The notes: generated from the sequence alone by a model not told the origin. Positions 16,631 to 25,489 are shown, counted from the first letter of the stretch. The stretch is 52,470 bases of DNA from Sedimentisphaerales bacterium (GCA_016930645.1 JAFGGH010000005.1:1-52470), one strand, 5' to 3'. Program-made: numbers and translations.

Positions 16631-17848
16631 TTATCCCAGCGCCGGTGCCCGGGATTCGTCGGCGATGGAGGGTCTTTCACATCTTTTATGAAGATTACTC
16701 AGGACATTCATAAAGTTTATAAAAGAATCATAAGGCGAATCATACGGATTAAAGTATTTGTGCACATCGCCGTCGGAAAAATACTTGGTACACATATAAT
16801 AAAAATGGTCGGAAGTCTGAAGTTTACGCCAGTCCATCAAAAGCTCTTCATCACCAACGGCCTTGATTTTATTTTCAATGCGGTATAGCTCATGTATAGC
16901 GCTTGACTGCATCGGATTGCCCAGCCACGCAGACAAATCCCTCTCGGTGTCCGCCCAGCTTGTCAGATGCGGCACATCGATTTCACCGACCGGTTCATAA
17001 GCCATTGCAGCTTCACTCGGTGTCTTGAAATCATTATCCGGATGTTTGAATATCTCGTCCGGCAAATGCCTCATAAAATCGAATATTCCCGTGTCAGCCC
17101 ACTGATGCTCGCCGAAGGTCTCGTAATCCATAAACAAATTCACAACATAACCGTTGCCGTTTACCTTGTTGACCCATTGTGTGAATTTATCTGCGGTCAA
17201 AGGCCATTGCGTCCAGCCGCGGTTGGAAAATCTAAAAGCAATGTCATCGCTCAAAGAATAATTTTTCATTAAGAGCCTGAGCTTTTGGCAGCCCTGGGGC
17301 TTATAAACATAGTTTGGACTGCGGTATCCGAGGATGTGGTCGGCGCCCTCACAAAGAATTGCGTCAAATTGATTCATCGCCTCTATCTGATGAGCCAATT
17401 CATTATTGTATATCAGCTCTGTGTTCCTGAACACCTTAGGCTCATACCCGAAGAGTCTTTTCATAGTTTCGCAGTGTTTTTCGACCTGCTCAACAAATTC
17501 ACCGCGAGAGTAAATAAAACTCAGGCTGTGGTAATATGTCTCTGCCAGAAACTCGACACAGCCGGTCTCAGCCAGGGCGTGAAATGTACTCATAACCTCC
17601 GGACTGAAATGTTCAAGCTGTTCCAGCAGTGTTCCGGTAACGCTGTAAGCGATTTTGAACCTGCCCTCGTACCTGCGTATTAATTCGAGCATAAGCCGGT
17701 TGGCAGGCAGATAACATTTACCGGAAACCTTTTTGCAAATCTGGGCATTCTTATTGTCATCAAAGTAACGGCTGCTCTTGTCGAAAACAGTGTAATGTCT
17801 GAGCCTGATGGGCTGATGAACTTGAAAATAAAATACTACTGATGCCAT
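16631..17848 (-). CDS. Glycoside hydrolase family 57 alpha-amylase / glucanotransferase
   Basis: 405 residues from the ATG at 17848 (GAAGGA 5 nt upstream); the frame opens at 17884 but that start would overlap the previous gene. GH57 motifs are in order: HQP at 11-13, GRFKIAYSVTG at about 62-72, the nucleophile region FRNTELIY with E144, and MDYETFGEHQ with D241. These enzymes cut or transfer alpha-1,4-glucan chains in the cytoplasm. The context between a GT4 glycosyltransferase and a debranching enzyme supports glycogen metabolism. The final dozen or so residues (SIADESRAPALG) are encoded by the palindromic repeat, so the native C-terminus may have been replaced. Confidence 0.9.
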   Translation of the reverse strand: MASVVFYFQVHQPIRLRHYTVFDKSSRYFDDNKNAQICKKVSGKCYLPANRLMLELIRRYEGRFKIAYSVTGTLLEQLEHFSPEVMSTFHALAETGCVEFLAETYYHSLSFIYSRGEFVEQVEKHCETMKRLFGYEPKVFRNTELIYNNELAHQIEAMNQFDAILCEGADHILGYRSPNYVYKPQGCQKLRLLMKNYSLSDDIAFRFSNRGWTQWPLTADKFTQWVNKVNGNGYVVNLFMDYETFGEHQWADTGIFDFMRHLPDEIFKHPDNDFKTPSEAAMAYEPVGEIDVPHLTSWADTERDLSAWLGNPMQSSAIHELYRIENKIKAVGDEELLMDWRKLQTSDHFYYMCTKYFSDGDVHKYFNPYDSPYDSFINFMNVLSNLHKRCERPSIADESRAPALG

Positions 17849-17873
17849 GAGATCCTTCTCTCTTAATTGATTT

Positions 17874-19169
17874 TCATACCGCAACGAGAGTTTCGTTATA
17901 AATTCTGGCGCACTTGGCGGCAGAATCTTCCCATCGCAGCTTCCTGACTTCGTAATTTCCGTAATCCCGCAGTGTAACCTGAAGAGGCTGATGCCTTAAT
18001 ACCGCGATAATTTTATTTGCCATTTCATCGATATCCCAGAAGTCAACCTTAAGAGCATGAGTCAGTACTTCTGAGACACCGCTTTGCTTGCTTATAATTA
18101 CCGGCACTTCGTGATTCAACGCCTCCAGCGGAGCTATACCGAAAGGCTCGGAAACCGAGGGCATTACATACAAATCCGCCATTTGGTAAATCTTTCTGAC
18201 CTGCTCACCCTGCAGAAAACCGGTAAAGAGCACTTTCCTTCCAATCCCCAGCTCAGCCGCCATATTTATGGCCCGATGCATCATATCGCCGGCGCCTGCC
18301 ATGACGAACTTGACGTCTTCCATTACTTCCAGAACGCGTTTTGCCGCCTGCAGGAAATACTCCGGGCCTTTCTGCATCGTTATTCTGCCCAGAAAGAGTA
18401 CCAATTTTTCGTCTCTTTCAATACCGGCTTCGCTAAGTGAAGAATCTCCGTTACTGCCGTTGCTCCTGTCAACACCGTTATGGACGACCTCGATTTTATC
18501 GCCGCAGACGCCGTATCTGCTGATAAGGATATTACGCGTATAATGACTGACTGCGATTACCCTGTCAGCTGCGTGGAAACCCTGCCTCTCGAAATCGTAT
18601 ATCATTTGGTTGACATGCTCGCCGCTGCGGTCGAATTCGGTTGAATGGATATGCACTATCAGCGGTTTGCCTGTACGGGACGCTACAGCGATGCCTGCCG
18701 GGTATGTCATCCAGTCATGGGCGTGAACTACATCGAAATCCTCGTTTAACGCCAGCTCTGCGGCAATTGCCGCATAGCGATGCACCTCTGAATACATATC
18801 GCCCGCGTAATGACCGGCGTTTGCCATAGGTAAATTTTGTCTTGCCTGAGTAAAACTATTTCCGGCTGCAAGGTCGTGTTCGATTTGATATCGGTATTGA
18901 TGCTCGTCTGAGTATGGATAAAGAGCCGCGTCAACCGTCAAAAATTTCGTATTTGGAAGGTTTGAGTCCATAAAACCGGTAATCGGCCGATGACTTTCGG
19001 AACTGAGCATTTTGACGTGAGTGGAGTGCTCTCCCTGAACCGCCCTGGGCAGGACAAAGGTTACTTTAATGCCGAGCTTATCCATAGCCTTGGTCAGACC
19101 GTAACAAGCTGTACCAAGACCACCGCTAATGAACGGTGGAAATTCCCAGCCCAGCATGAATACTCGCAT
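17874..19169 (-). CDS. GT4-type glycosyltransferase, probable glycogen synthase
   Basis: 431 residues with two Rossmann-like domains. The N-terminus (MLGWEFPPFISGGLGTACYGL) has the glycine-rich loop of GT4/GT5 enzymes, HAHDWMT follows at about 145, and the C-terminal half has the E-x7-E motif SEPFGIAPLEAL. It transfers sugar from a nucleotide-sugar donor; the operon with GH57 and debranching enzymes makes an alpha-glucan the likely product. It is the first gene of the operon, 25 bp ahead of GH57. The exact donor cannot be told from the sequence. Confidence 0.82.
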   Translation of the reverse strand: MRVFMLGWEFPPFISGGLGTACYGLTKAMDKLGIKVTFVLPRAVQGEHSTHVKMLSSESHRPITGFMDSNLPNTKFLTVDAALYPYSDEHQYRYQIEHDLAAGNSFTQARQNLPMANAGHYAGDMYSEVHRYAAIAAELALNEDFDVVHAHDWMTYPAGIAVASRTGKPLIVHIHSTEFDRSGEHVNQMIYDFERQGFHAADRVIAVSHYTRNILISRYGVCGDKIEVVHNGVDRSNGSNGDSSLSEAGIERDEKLVLFLGRITMQKGPEYFLQAAKRVLEVMEDVKFVMAGAGDMMHRAINMAAELGIGRKVLFTGFLQGEQVRKIYQMADLYVMPSVSEPFGIAPLEALNHEVPVIISKQSGVSEVLTHALKVDFWDIDEMANKIIAVLRHQPLQVTLRDYGNYEVRKLRWEDSAAKCARIYNETLVAV

Positions 19170-19730
19170 AATACACCATCCCTAAAGATGCGTCATAAAT
19201 ACTTACTAACAAGGCCTTTAACGCGGCCACTCGTGCTTTGGGTTGTTCTGTCAACCACAGCCAAGCAAATAAACTAAAACAACGGACAGGACATCGACCC
19301 AAAAGGCTTATTCCTTAATCAATAACGCGCGTAGAACCAACGCAAATTTATACGCTTCTGTTTCTTAAATCGGGCTAATACCTTCTATAAGATAAATAAT
19401 TTTGGCCAAAATAACCGTTTGAAACACTGAAACCAAAGGTTTTATTGGACAAAGGAGCAAAATGGAAAATCCGCAGAAAGTAATAATTTCTATATATTTT
19501 TTAACACATTTACAGAATTTTAGCCAAAATTTTTAAAAATTTCAAAAAAATGACCTATAAAATCCCAAAAGCCGGAAAACAAGACAAGCCGACCCCCCCG
19601 CTCTTGTCTTCTTGCCGCTGCGACTTGCGTCGCAAGACGCGGCAGCGGGCGACAAGAAGACGCGGGGGGACGGCCCAGCTTGTACACATACTTAAGATTC
19701 TATTTACCTGATAAAAACTCGGATGAGTGC
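19170..19730. repeat. Spacer containing an 85-bp nested palindrome
   Basis: No gene is seen between the glycosyltransferase and the histone gene. At 19589-19673 there is a near-perfect nested palindrome: CCG/CGG, CCCCCCG/CGGGGGG, GTCTTCTTG/CAAGAAGAC (19606-19614 with 19653-19661), CCGCTGC/GCAGCGG (19615-19621 with 19642-19648) and CTTGCG-t-CGCAAG (19624-19636). No T-run follows on either side, so it is not a simple terminator. Confidence 0.7.
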
Positions 19731-19919
19731 TTACAGGTCCTGCGGCTTGATGGTGCTGCGGCGATTGGCTTTGCACCTGACGACTGCATCATCAAGGATG
19801 CCGTGAATCTTGTCGTTCAGTGCCCCAAGAGCATCCGATGAGGTCATCATCTTGTTACTCTTGATATAACCCTTAACCTTGCTTGCCACTACCAACATCT
19901 CTTTTTGCTTCTTAGCCAT
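19731..19919 (-). CDS. Bacterial histone (single histone-fold protein)
   Basis: 62 residues. The length and pattern match the small bacterial histones related to Bdellovibrio Bd0055: a lysine-rich N-terminus (MAKKQKEMLVVASKVKGYIKS), a long central helix (SSDALGALNDKIHGILDDAV) and a basic end RCKANRRSTIKPQDL, in which R-x-T-[IV]-[KR]-P-x-D-L is the conserved loop and last turn. Such proteins dimerise and bind or coat DNA. GGAGGA lies 6 nt before the ATG, one of the strongest ribosome binding sites in the window, suggesting high expression. The gene stands alone, with a long AT-rich leader on one side and a large palindrome on the other. The assignment is from memory of the family pattern. Confidence 0.85.
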   Translation of the reverse strand: MAKKQKEMLVVASKVKGYIKSNKMMTSSDALGALNDKIHGILDDAVVRCKANRRSTIKPQDL

Positions 19920-20154
19920 AAAAAGTCCTCCATGAAAAAGAAATTAAACCTTAAATATTCCTGTTTTAATTTGTTTATTACAGTAACCTTTTCCCCTTTG
20001 CAACAAAAAAATTGTCTAAAAATGCAAATTTTTGCACTTATAGGCAAAACTGCAAAATACCTTTTTCTTGCCAATTTTTCTTCATCTTGCAACAATACTC
20101 ATATCGTTATATATTTATACTATCAAGGATGGCATTGAATAAGGAGAAATTGAA
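19920..20154. promoter_or_regulatory. AT-rich divergent control region of histone and GH35 genes
   Basis: For the plus-strand gene at 20155, TTGCAA (20087-20092) and TATATT (20110-20115) are 17 bp apart, and AAGGAG (20141-20146) precedes the ATG. The region also holds a palindrome TGCAAA-tt-TTTGCA (20023-20036). On the minus strand no single promoter for the histone gene stands out; TTGCAA near 20003 is a candidate -35. Confidence 0.5.
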
Positions 20155-21735
20155 ATGAAAATTACATCTTTATTTTGTTTGTTGTTTTTTTTGATCGGCT
20201 CCATAAACGCGCAGATTCCAGAGTTAATCACGCAGAACGGCACACATCATCTGCTGGTTGACGGTGAGCCGTTCATTATTCTCGGTGCTCAGGTCGGCAA
20301 CTCCAGCGCCTGGCCGAAATCAATGGAAAAAATCTGGCCGCTCGCCAAAGCTATGAACTGCAATGTTGTCCAGGCGCCGGTTTACTGGGAAACGGTCGAG
20401 GCCGAACCGAATCAGTTCGATTTTTCAACCGTTGACAGCTTAATTGAAGGCGCGCGCCTGCACGGCTTTCGTCTCGTGCTGGCATGGTTTGGTTCGTTCA
20501 AAAACGGAAAGATGGATTATGTTCCGGCCTGGATAAAACAGGACAACGAAAAATATCCGCGTATGCTCGACCGCTCAGGCGAGCCGGTGCGTGTCCTGTC
20601 AACTCACTTCGGTTCTACTTTGCAGGCCGATACCAGAGCATACATCGAATTTATCAAACACCTGAAAGAAATCGACGGCGAACAGCATACAGTAATAATG
20701 ATTCAGATTCAAAACGAACCCGGCGCTCTCGGAGCCGTTCGCGACCACAGTGAGATCGCAAATATACACTTCGAAGCTGATGTTCCCTCCGAAGTTTTAG
20801 AGATATTCGACAAAAGCAGTGCCGGTCCCTGGCAATATGTTTTCGGTCGCGATGCCGATGAGACATTCTCCGCATATCACTTAGCCAAGTTCATCAACAC
20901 AATGGCCGAAAAAGGAAAGGAAATTTATCCTCTGCCGACATTCGTCAACGTCTGGACCGACATACAGGCCGATTTTTACGACCCCGGATTCTCGCACCCG
21001 AGCGGAGGCGCGACTACGAAGATGCTGCCTTTATGGAAAAAGGTCGCTGGCGCTGTCGATATAATCTGCCCCGATATTTATAAAGGCAACTATATGGAAT
21101 ACCGCGCTGAGTGCGAGCCATACGCAAGAGCTGACAACGCTCTGTTCATACCGGAGACAGGAAGAGGACTGAAATTCGCCAGAAGAATGTTTTATCCAAT
21201 CGGAGAATATCACGCCATCGGTGTCTCGGTGTTCGGTGTTGACAAAGGACTGCACGATGGACAAATGCCCGATTATATCGAACCGATTGCCAATAACTTT
21301 AAGCGTATCGCAGAAGCCTGGCCACTACTAAACGAAGCCCGCAAAAATAAATCCCTTCGCGCCGCCGTCGAAGAAGAAGGCCTTGCAACAATAGTACAAA
21401 TCTTCGCGAACTTCGAAGTCAAGATAAGTTTCGGCTGGCCGAGATACGGTTACGGCGGCTTGCGCGCAGCAGGCACAAAAGACACAAGCGGCAGAGTGCT
21501 TATCGGCCAGATTAAACCTGATGAATTTATAGTGGTCGGCTTTGATGCCATTGTCAATTTCAGACCGGCCAGAGGCGGACAATTATATTACGCACAGGTC
21601 GCCCGCGCCGAAGAAGGAAGATTTGTTGACGGCCAATGGCAGGTGGAAAGATTCTTAAACGGTGATGAGACTTTTTTTGGTGTCCGGCTGGATGACGATG
21701 GTACCGTTGTGAAACTGAAACTAACAAAATACTGA
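20155..21735 (+). CDS. Exported GH35-like beta-galactosidase (DUF5597 type)
   Basis: 526 residues with a signal peptide (MKITSLFCLLFFLIGSINA). A TIM-barrel domain starts with the substrate-region pattern LLVDGEPFIILGAQVGNSSAWP. The likely acid/base glutamate is in IQIQNEPG (about 186) and the nucleophile in LFIPETGRG (about 330). The C-terminal part matches the DUF5597 beta domain that follows GH35-like barrels in many Bacteroidetes and planctomycetes. It should release beta-linked galactose or a related sugar from polysaccharide outside the cytoplasm; substrate uncertain. It stands alone behind its own promoter. Confidence 0.8.
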   Translation: MKITSLFCLLFFLIGSINAQIPELITQNGTHHLLVDGEPFIILGAQVGNSSAWPKSMEKIWPLAKAMNCNVVQAPVYWETVEAEPNQFDFSTVDSLIEGARLHGFRLVLAWFGSFKNGKMDYVPAWIKQDNEKYPRMLDRSGEPVRVLSTHFGSTLQADTRAYIEFIKHLKEIDGEQHTVIMIQIQNEPGALGAVRDHSEIANIHFEADVPSEVLEIFDKSSAGPWQYVFGRDADETFSAYHLAKFINTMAEKGKEIYPLPTFVNVWTDIQADFYDPGFSHPSGGATTKMLPLWKKVAGAVDIICPDIYKGNYMEYRAECEPYARADNALFIPETGRGLKFARRMFYPIGEYHAIGVSVFGVDKGLHDGQMPDYIEPIANNFKRIAEAWPLLNEARKNKSLRAAVEEEGLATIVQIFANFEVKISFGWPRYGYGGLRAAGTKDTSGRVLIGQIKPDEFIVVGFDAIVNFRPARGGQLYYAQVARAEEGRFVDGQWQVERFLNGDETFFGVRLDDDGTVVKLKLTKY

Positions 21736-21739
21736 ATGT

Positions 21740-21874
21740 TAGGTTATCAGAGTATCAGGAAACCAGGTTGTGGTTATCAGGGTATCAGAACATCAGTATG
21801 CCCGCAGGCTTCCCTGATATTCTGATTCCTGATCCCGATTTATCGGGACTGCGCCCTGGTCTCCTGATAACCTG
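21740..21874. repeat. Large imperfect inverted repeat between convergent genes
   Basis: The left arm contains ggttatcagagtatcagg and aaaccagg; the right arm, read on the other strand, contains ggttatcaggagaccaggg. Between them is a third ggttatcagggtatcag unit and a TCCCGATTTATCGGGA palindrome (21833-21848). It separates the convergent GH35-like and trmB genes and may act as a two-way terminator. Confidence 0.55.
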
Positions 21875-22552
21875 TTATTCTTTTTTCTCAAAGGCCAGTG
21901 TAAATACATCTCTGTTTTCTTTGATGTATTTTCTTTCGTAGTTTGTGCCGATAATTTCCCCGCCTTCGGCACCGGCGGCGGGAGTAAATTCGACCTTTTT
22001 CAATCGGTCAACGAATTCGACAAAAACCTCTTTCATCCACTCGAAATACTCGGCCTGGTCGGTGGCTATCCGGATTTTGCCCTGTAAGCTTAACGTCCTC
22101 AGAAGCTGCTCGACATTAACCGGGCAGATAAACCGCCTTTTATGGTGACGCTTTTTCGGCCACGGGTCGGGGTAATATATATGATAACAGGCGACACTGC
22201 TATCGGGGACAAACCTTGTTATAAAATCTGCGGCATCGGCGCGGACTAATCTGACATTATCAAGTCCCCATCTGCCGATGCGGTCAACAGCATATCGGTA
22301 ATACTTCCGTGCCCATTCGATGCCAAGAAAATTAACATCCGTCTGGGCCTGTGCCTGACTTGCCAGAAATGTCCCCTTGCCCGAACCTACCTCGATATGT
22401 AGCGGCTCTGGACGTCCGAAAATCCGTGTAAAATCGGCAGGCTCGCCGAGCACATCCAAATCTAAAACAATATCAGGATATTCCCTAAGTCTTCTTGCCA
22501 TATCTTCCCAAGCCTGTTTTGAATTAAAAAACTCGTAAACTTTAGAAAGCAA
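21875..22552 (-). CDS. trmB: tRNA (guanine-N7-)-methyltransferase
   Basis: 225 residues if the TTG at 22552 is used, or 208 from the ATG at 22501; neither has a strong ribosome binding site. It methylates G46 of tRNA with S-adenosylmethionine. The class I methyltransferase motif HIEVGSGKGTFL, the family motif YYPDPWPKKRHHKRRFI and the C-terminal GTNYERKY are all present. The length fits the family. It stands alone on the minus strand between a convergent and a divergent gene. Confidence 0.93.
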   Translation of the reverse strand: MLSKVYEFFNSKQAWEDMARRLREYPDIVLDLDVLGEPADFTRIFGRPEPLHIEVGSGKGTFLASQAQAQTDVNFLGIEWARKYYRYAVDRIGRWGLDNVRLVRADAADFITRFVPDSSVACYHIYYPDPWPKKRHHKRRFICPVNVEQLLRTLSLQGKIRIATDQAEYFEWMKEVFVEFVDRLKKVEFTPAAGAEGGEIIGTNYERKYIKENRDVFTLAFEKKE

Positions 22553-22702
22553 GGATAAAACATTAAGGCAAAATCAGCAATACCCCTATAGTGATTACTA
22601 AAGCAGCGCTTTTTTTGCACCGATATCAATTCCTGAACCGTCCTGCTAATAGTACGTATTAAATATAGGACTAATTTTAATCTTAAGCCAGGCGTTTATG
22701 AA

Positions 22703-23404
22703 ATGATTCGTCAACTGGTAAAAACCCGTCGTAGGCAGGTAGTGATTGACGTCAGTACCCAGAAGGACTTTTTTCTGGGCAGCGGCAAGGCCTGCATCAG
22801 AAACCACAGACGGGTCTTAATGAACATCAGGCGGATAATGGCATGGACACGCCATAACAATATACCAATCATTTCTACCTGCCAGGTCTATCCCAACAAT
22901 AACGGCGGCAGCGTAACCGATTATTGTATCGACGGCACCGAAGGCCAGAAAAAAATCCCATACACTCTCGTTGGCCATCGCATCTCCTTCCCCGCCGACG
23001 GAGACACATACTTCCCGCACGATATTCTCAAAAACTACAGCCAGATTATACTGCACAAGCGCTGCATCGACCCGTTCGATGAACCTCGAATCGAACGGCT
23101 CTTAAGTGAGCTTAACGCCGGGACGTTTATTCTGGTCGGCGCCAACGCCGAAGGCTCAGTGCTCGCAACGGCGCTGGGTCTGCTGCAGCGAGGCAAAAAA
23201 GTAACCGCGGTCATAGACGCTATCGGCTCCCAGAATAATAAAGACGCGGACCTCGCTATCCGCAAAATGCAGGCCAAGGGAACCCTCCTGACAAATACGA
23301 GAAATCTCGCAGGGGCTTCCCATCTAAGGAAAGTCGGCATCTGCCATTGCGAGCTGTGCACAAGCTACTCTCCGAAAGAATTTTCCGCTCTCACCCCGAA
23401 CTAA
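22703..23404 (+). CDS. Isochorismatase-fold protein lacking the catalytic cysteine
   Basis: 233 residues of the isochorismatase-like hydrolase fold. The aspartate of the triad is D16 (VVIDVSTQKDFF, with a longer spacing than the usual DxQxDF) and the lysine is K119 (ILHKRCIDPF). At the nucleophile position, where relatives have D-x-C-V-x-A-T-A, this protein reads AEGSVLATA, with S152. It may be inactive, act on an unknown substrate, or bind a partner. The C-terminal extension has three closely spaced cysteines (GICHCELCTS) that could bind metal. No clear neighbour links it to a pathway. Confidence 0.8.
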   Translation: MIRQLVKTRRRQVVIDVSTQKDFFLGSGKACIRNHRRVLMNIRRIMAWTRHNNIPIISTCQVYPNNNGGSVTDYCIDGTEGQKKIPYTLVGHRISFPADGDTYFPHDILKNYSQIILHKRCIDPFDEPRIERLLSELNAGTFILVGANAEGSVLATALGLLQRGKKVTAVIDAIGSQNNKDADLAIRKMQAKGTLLTNTRNLAGASHLRKVGICHCELCTSYSPKEFSALTPN

Positions 23405-23466
23405 ACATTTACTGAAACCGCCTACAGCACAGTGGCTTTTCCTTTTCGATTAGGCGGCGAGGGCAC

Positions 23467-25287
23467 TTAATGTTTTAATGGCACTATTCGTATTGTGTCT
23501 GTTCCAGTAAAGCAGCGGTCGTCTTTGAGCCAGCCTACCACTTCGACTTCTGAGACACCTGGGCCTAACAGGCTGCAAATCTGTCTTAAGTCAAATACAC
23601 CGAGGATATAAGTAAGCGAATGGTGGCTGCGTTTAATATCGAATGCGAACTGGTAACGTGATTGTAATTCGCAGGGATAGAGCATCAGTTTTTCTCTCCG
23701 GTCAAAGTCGGATGCCTTTATTCCCTCAGGCAGAATGAGCATCGCAAAGCACATCCTTTGTCTGGCATGCGGATTCAAAGCCTTTGGGAGCATAAACAGC
23801 CTTGCGTTTATGCCGGGAATTACCGTGATAGTACAGTAATCCGGTTCGGAATCTTCGATGCCGTCATTTACGACAAGCTTGATAATATGCTCACCGGCTG
23901 GAAGCTCGATTGTCGGACTGACACCGTTAGCTTCGTAACTTTCCGTATCAATAGTCCACGACCAATAATAATCAAGAACATCATTATCGTCATCGTAAGA
24001 AGCTGAACCATCGAGAGTAACTTCCACTTTATCGCCATGACATAAGTAGGCGGTTTGATTAGGCCCGGCAACTGCGACTGGAGCCGTGTTGCAATAATAC
24101 TCCCACCAGAGGTGCGGGTAATCAACCGTTTCGGTGCAGATTTCCCATATCGGTGTGTCAAAGTCCCAGCCGACAAAGCTGCTTTTTAGTTTCATTTGTT
24201 CATCTGTAAGCGGCTCGCCGAAGCCGTTGTCCGGCCCGCCTCCGTCACTGGGATTAAGAAAATAGGAATTGCTGATAGTGCCATGATTCCTTCCGCATAA
24301 ACCACCGACATATACACTGCCACCGGTGATAGAACCTGTTGCATAGCAGTTACTGATTATGCCTATGTAATTCCATCCGCACAGGCCGCCGAGATTATCT
24401 GAACTATCGCCGCTGATGACGGGGCCTGTTGAAAAGCAATTACTGACTTCACCGTCATTCCTTCCGCATAGGCCGCCGAGATGAAATGAATGATTGCCGC
24501 CCGTAATCGAACCTGTTGAATAGCAGTTGCTGATGGTGCCTCCATTATTCTTTCCACACAGTCCGCCGAGAATTTGTGAGTTACTACCACCGGTCACGGA
24601 GCCTGTTGCATAGCAGTTGCTTATTGTTCCATTATAATTATCTCCGCACAAGCCCCCAAGGCCGAGTGAATTATTACCCCCATTGACAGAAACTGTTGCA
24701 TAGCAGTTGCTGATTGTGCCATAAGAACCGTTTCCACCACATAGACCACCGGTGACATATGAACTCTCACCACTGGTGACAGAGCCGGTTGCATAGCAGT
24801 TGCTGATATTACCACCTTGATTGTTTCCGCACAGCACTCCAAGTATATCATCACCGGTAATATTTACATTCTCGATTTTGAGATTCTTTATATTACTTCC
24901 TTGCCCAAGCTGGCCGAACAGGCCCAAGTAGTCATTGTTGCTGCCATTGATAACCAATGAAAAGATTGTGCGGCCATTCCCGTCAAAGACGCCTCTGAAA
25001 ATAGTTCCCTGAAAACCGGATGACGAGCTTGTATCAGGCGCTATGACTGAGGTGGTGTAAGAGTAGCCGGCCATATTTATGTCGGCGGTCATTTTGAAAT
25101 GTTTTGACAAGTCGTTAGGTTCATCGCCGATGGCATTTAAGTCCTCAGGGGTGGAAATCAGATACGGGTCGTTTGGTTCGCCGGTGCCGCCGGAATATTT
25201 GGCGTAAGCGCAAAGTGTTAGATTGCAAAGAATTACGAGAATAAGCAGCTTTTGCCGTTCAGGGCTCTTCACTACGCTTCGTGTCAT
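23467..25287 (-). CDS. Exported GLUG-repeat protein with PKD domain
   Basis: 606 residues from the ATG at 25287 (GGAGG 7 nt upstream), followed by a signal segment (KLLILVILCNLTLCAYA). After the opening GGTGEPNDPYLISTPEDL come about seven GLUG-type repeats of roughly 30-34 residues, with ISNCYATGSVTGG and GGLCG at their core (about residues 150-345). A PKD domain follows (APVAVAGPNQTAYL to ELPAGEHIIKLVVNDG), then about 100 residues of unknown type. GLUG repeats occur in surface adhesins or peptidase-associated proteins. It is probably displayed at the cell surface. No PEP-CTERM or dockerin tail is visible. Confidence 0.8.
   Translation of the reverse strand: MTRSVVKSPERQKLLILVILCNLTLCAYAKYSGGTGEPNDPYLISTPEDLNAIGDEPNDLSKHFKMTADINMAGYSYTTSVIAPDTSSSSGFQGTIFRGVFDGNGRTIFSLVINGSNNDYLGLFGQLGQGSNIKNLKIENVNITGDDILGVLCGNNQGGNISNCYATGSVTSGESSYVTGGLCGGNGSYGTISNCYATVSVNGGNNSLGLGGLCGDNYNGTISNCYATGSVTGGSNSQILGGLCGKNNGGTISNCYSTGSITGGNHSFHLGGLCGRNDGEVSNCFSTGPVISGDSSDNLGGLCGWNYIGIISNCYATGSITGGSVYVGGLCGRNHGTISNSYFLNPSDGGGPDNGFGEPLTDEQMKLKSSFVGWDFDTPIWEICTETVDYPHLWWEYYCNTAPVAVAGPNQTAYLCHGDKVEVTLDGSASYDDDNDVLDYYWSWTIDTESYEANGVSPTIELPAGEHIIKLVVNDGIEDSEPDYCTITVIPGINARLFMLPKALNPHARQRMCFAMLILPEGIKASDFDRREKLMLYPCELQSRYQFAFDIKRSHHSLTYILGVFDLRQICSLLGPGVSEVEVVGWLKDDRCFTGTDTIRIVPLKH
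24260..24850 (-). repeat. Tandem repeats encoding GLUG units
   Basis: Repeats of about 100 bp lie inside the GLUG protein gene. Each copy carries ATAGCAGTTGCTGAT-like and CCGCACAGGCCGCCGAG-like words on the plus strand. They probably arose by duplication and could change copy number. Confidence 0.75.
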
Positions 25288-25489
25288 TATCAAGCCTCCA
25301 AGTTCATATATTTTCCTCAATATAGGTAATATACACCAGAATAAATGCAAAAGCAAGAAAAAATTGGTTAATTGGTTAATTGGACATTGGATGCTGATTT
25401 TCGACAGCGATAAATGGTTCTTGAGTTAAACCGGCAATGACAATATAATCTCTGAACGCATTGGAATTATGAAATTCAGGAATAAGAAA

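Noticed and set aside
16814-17683. Plus-strand frames inside the GH57 gene
   Set aside because: They are antisense shadows; the minus-strand protein has all GH57 motifs.
23467-25287. CRISPR-like array suggested by regular repeats at 24260-24850
   Set aside because: The repeats are coding, about 100 bp long and contiguous, without spacers; they encode GLUG units.
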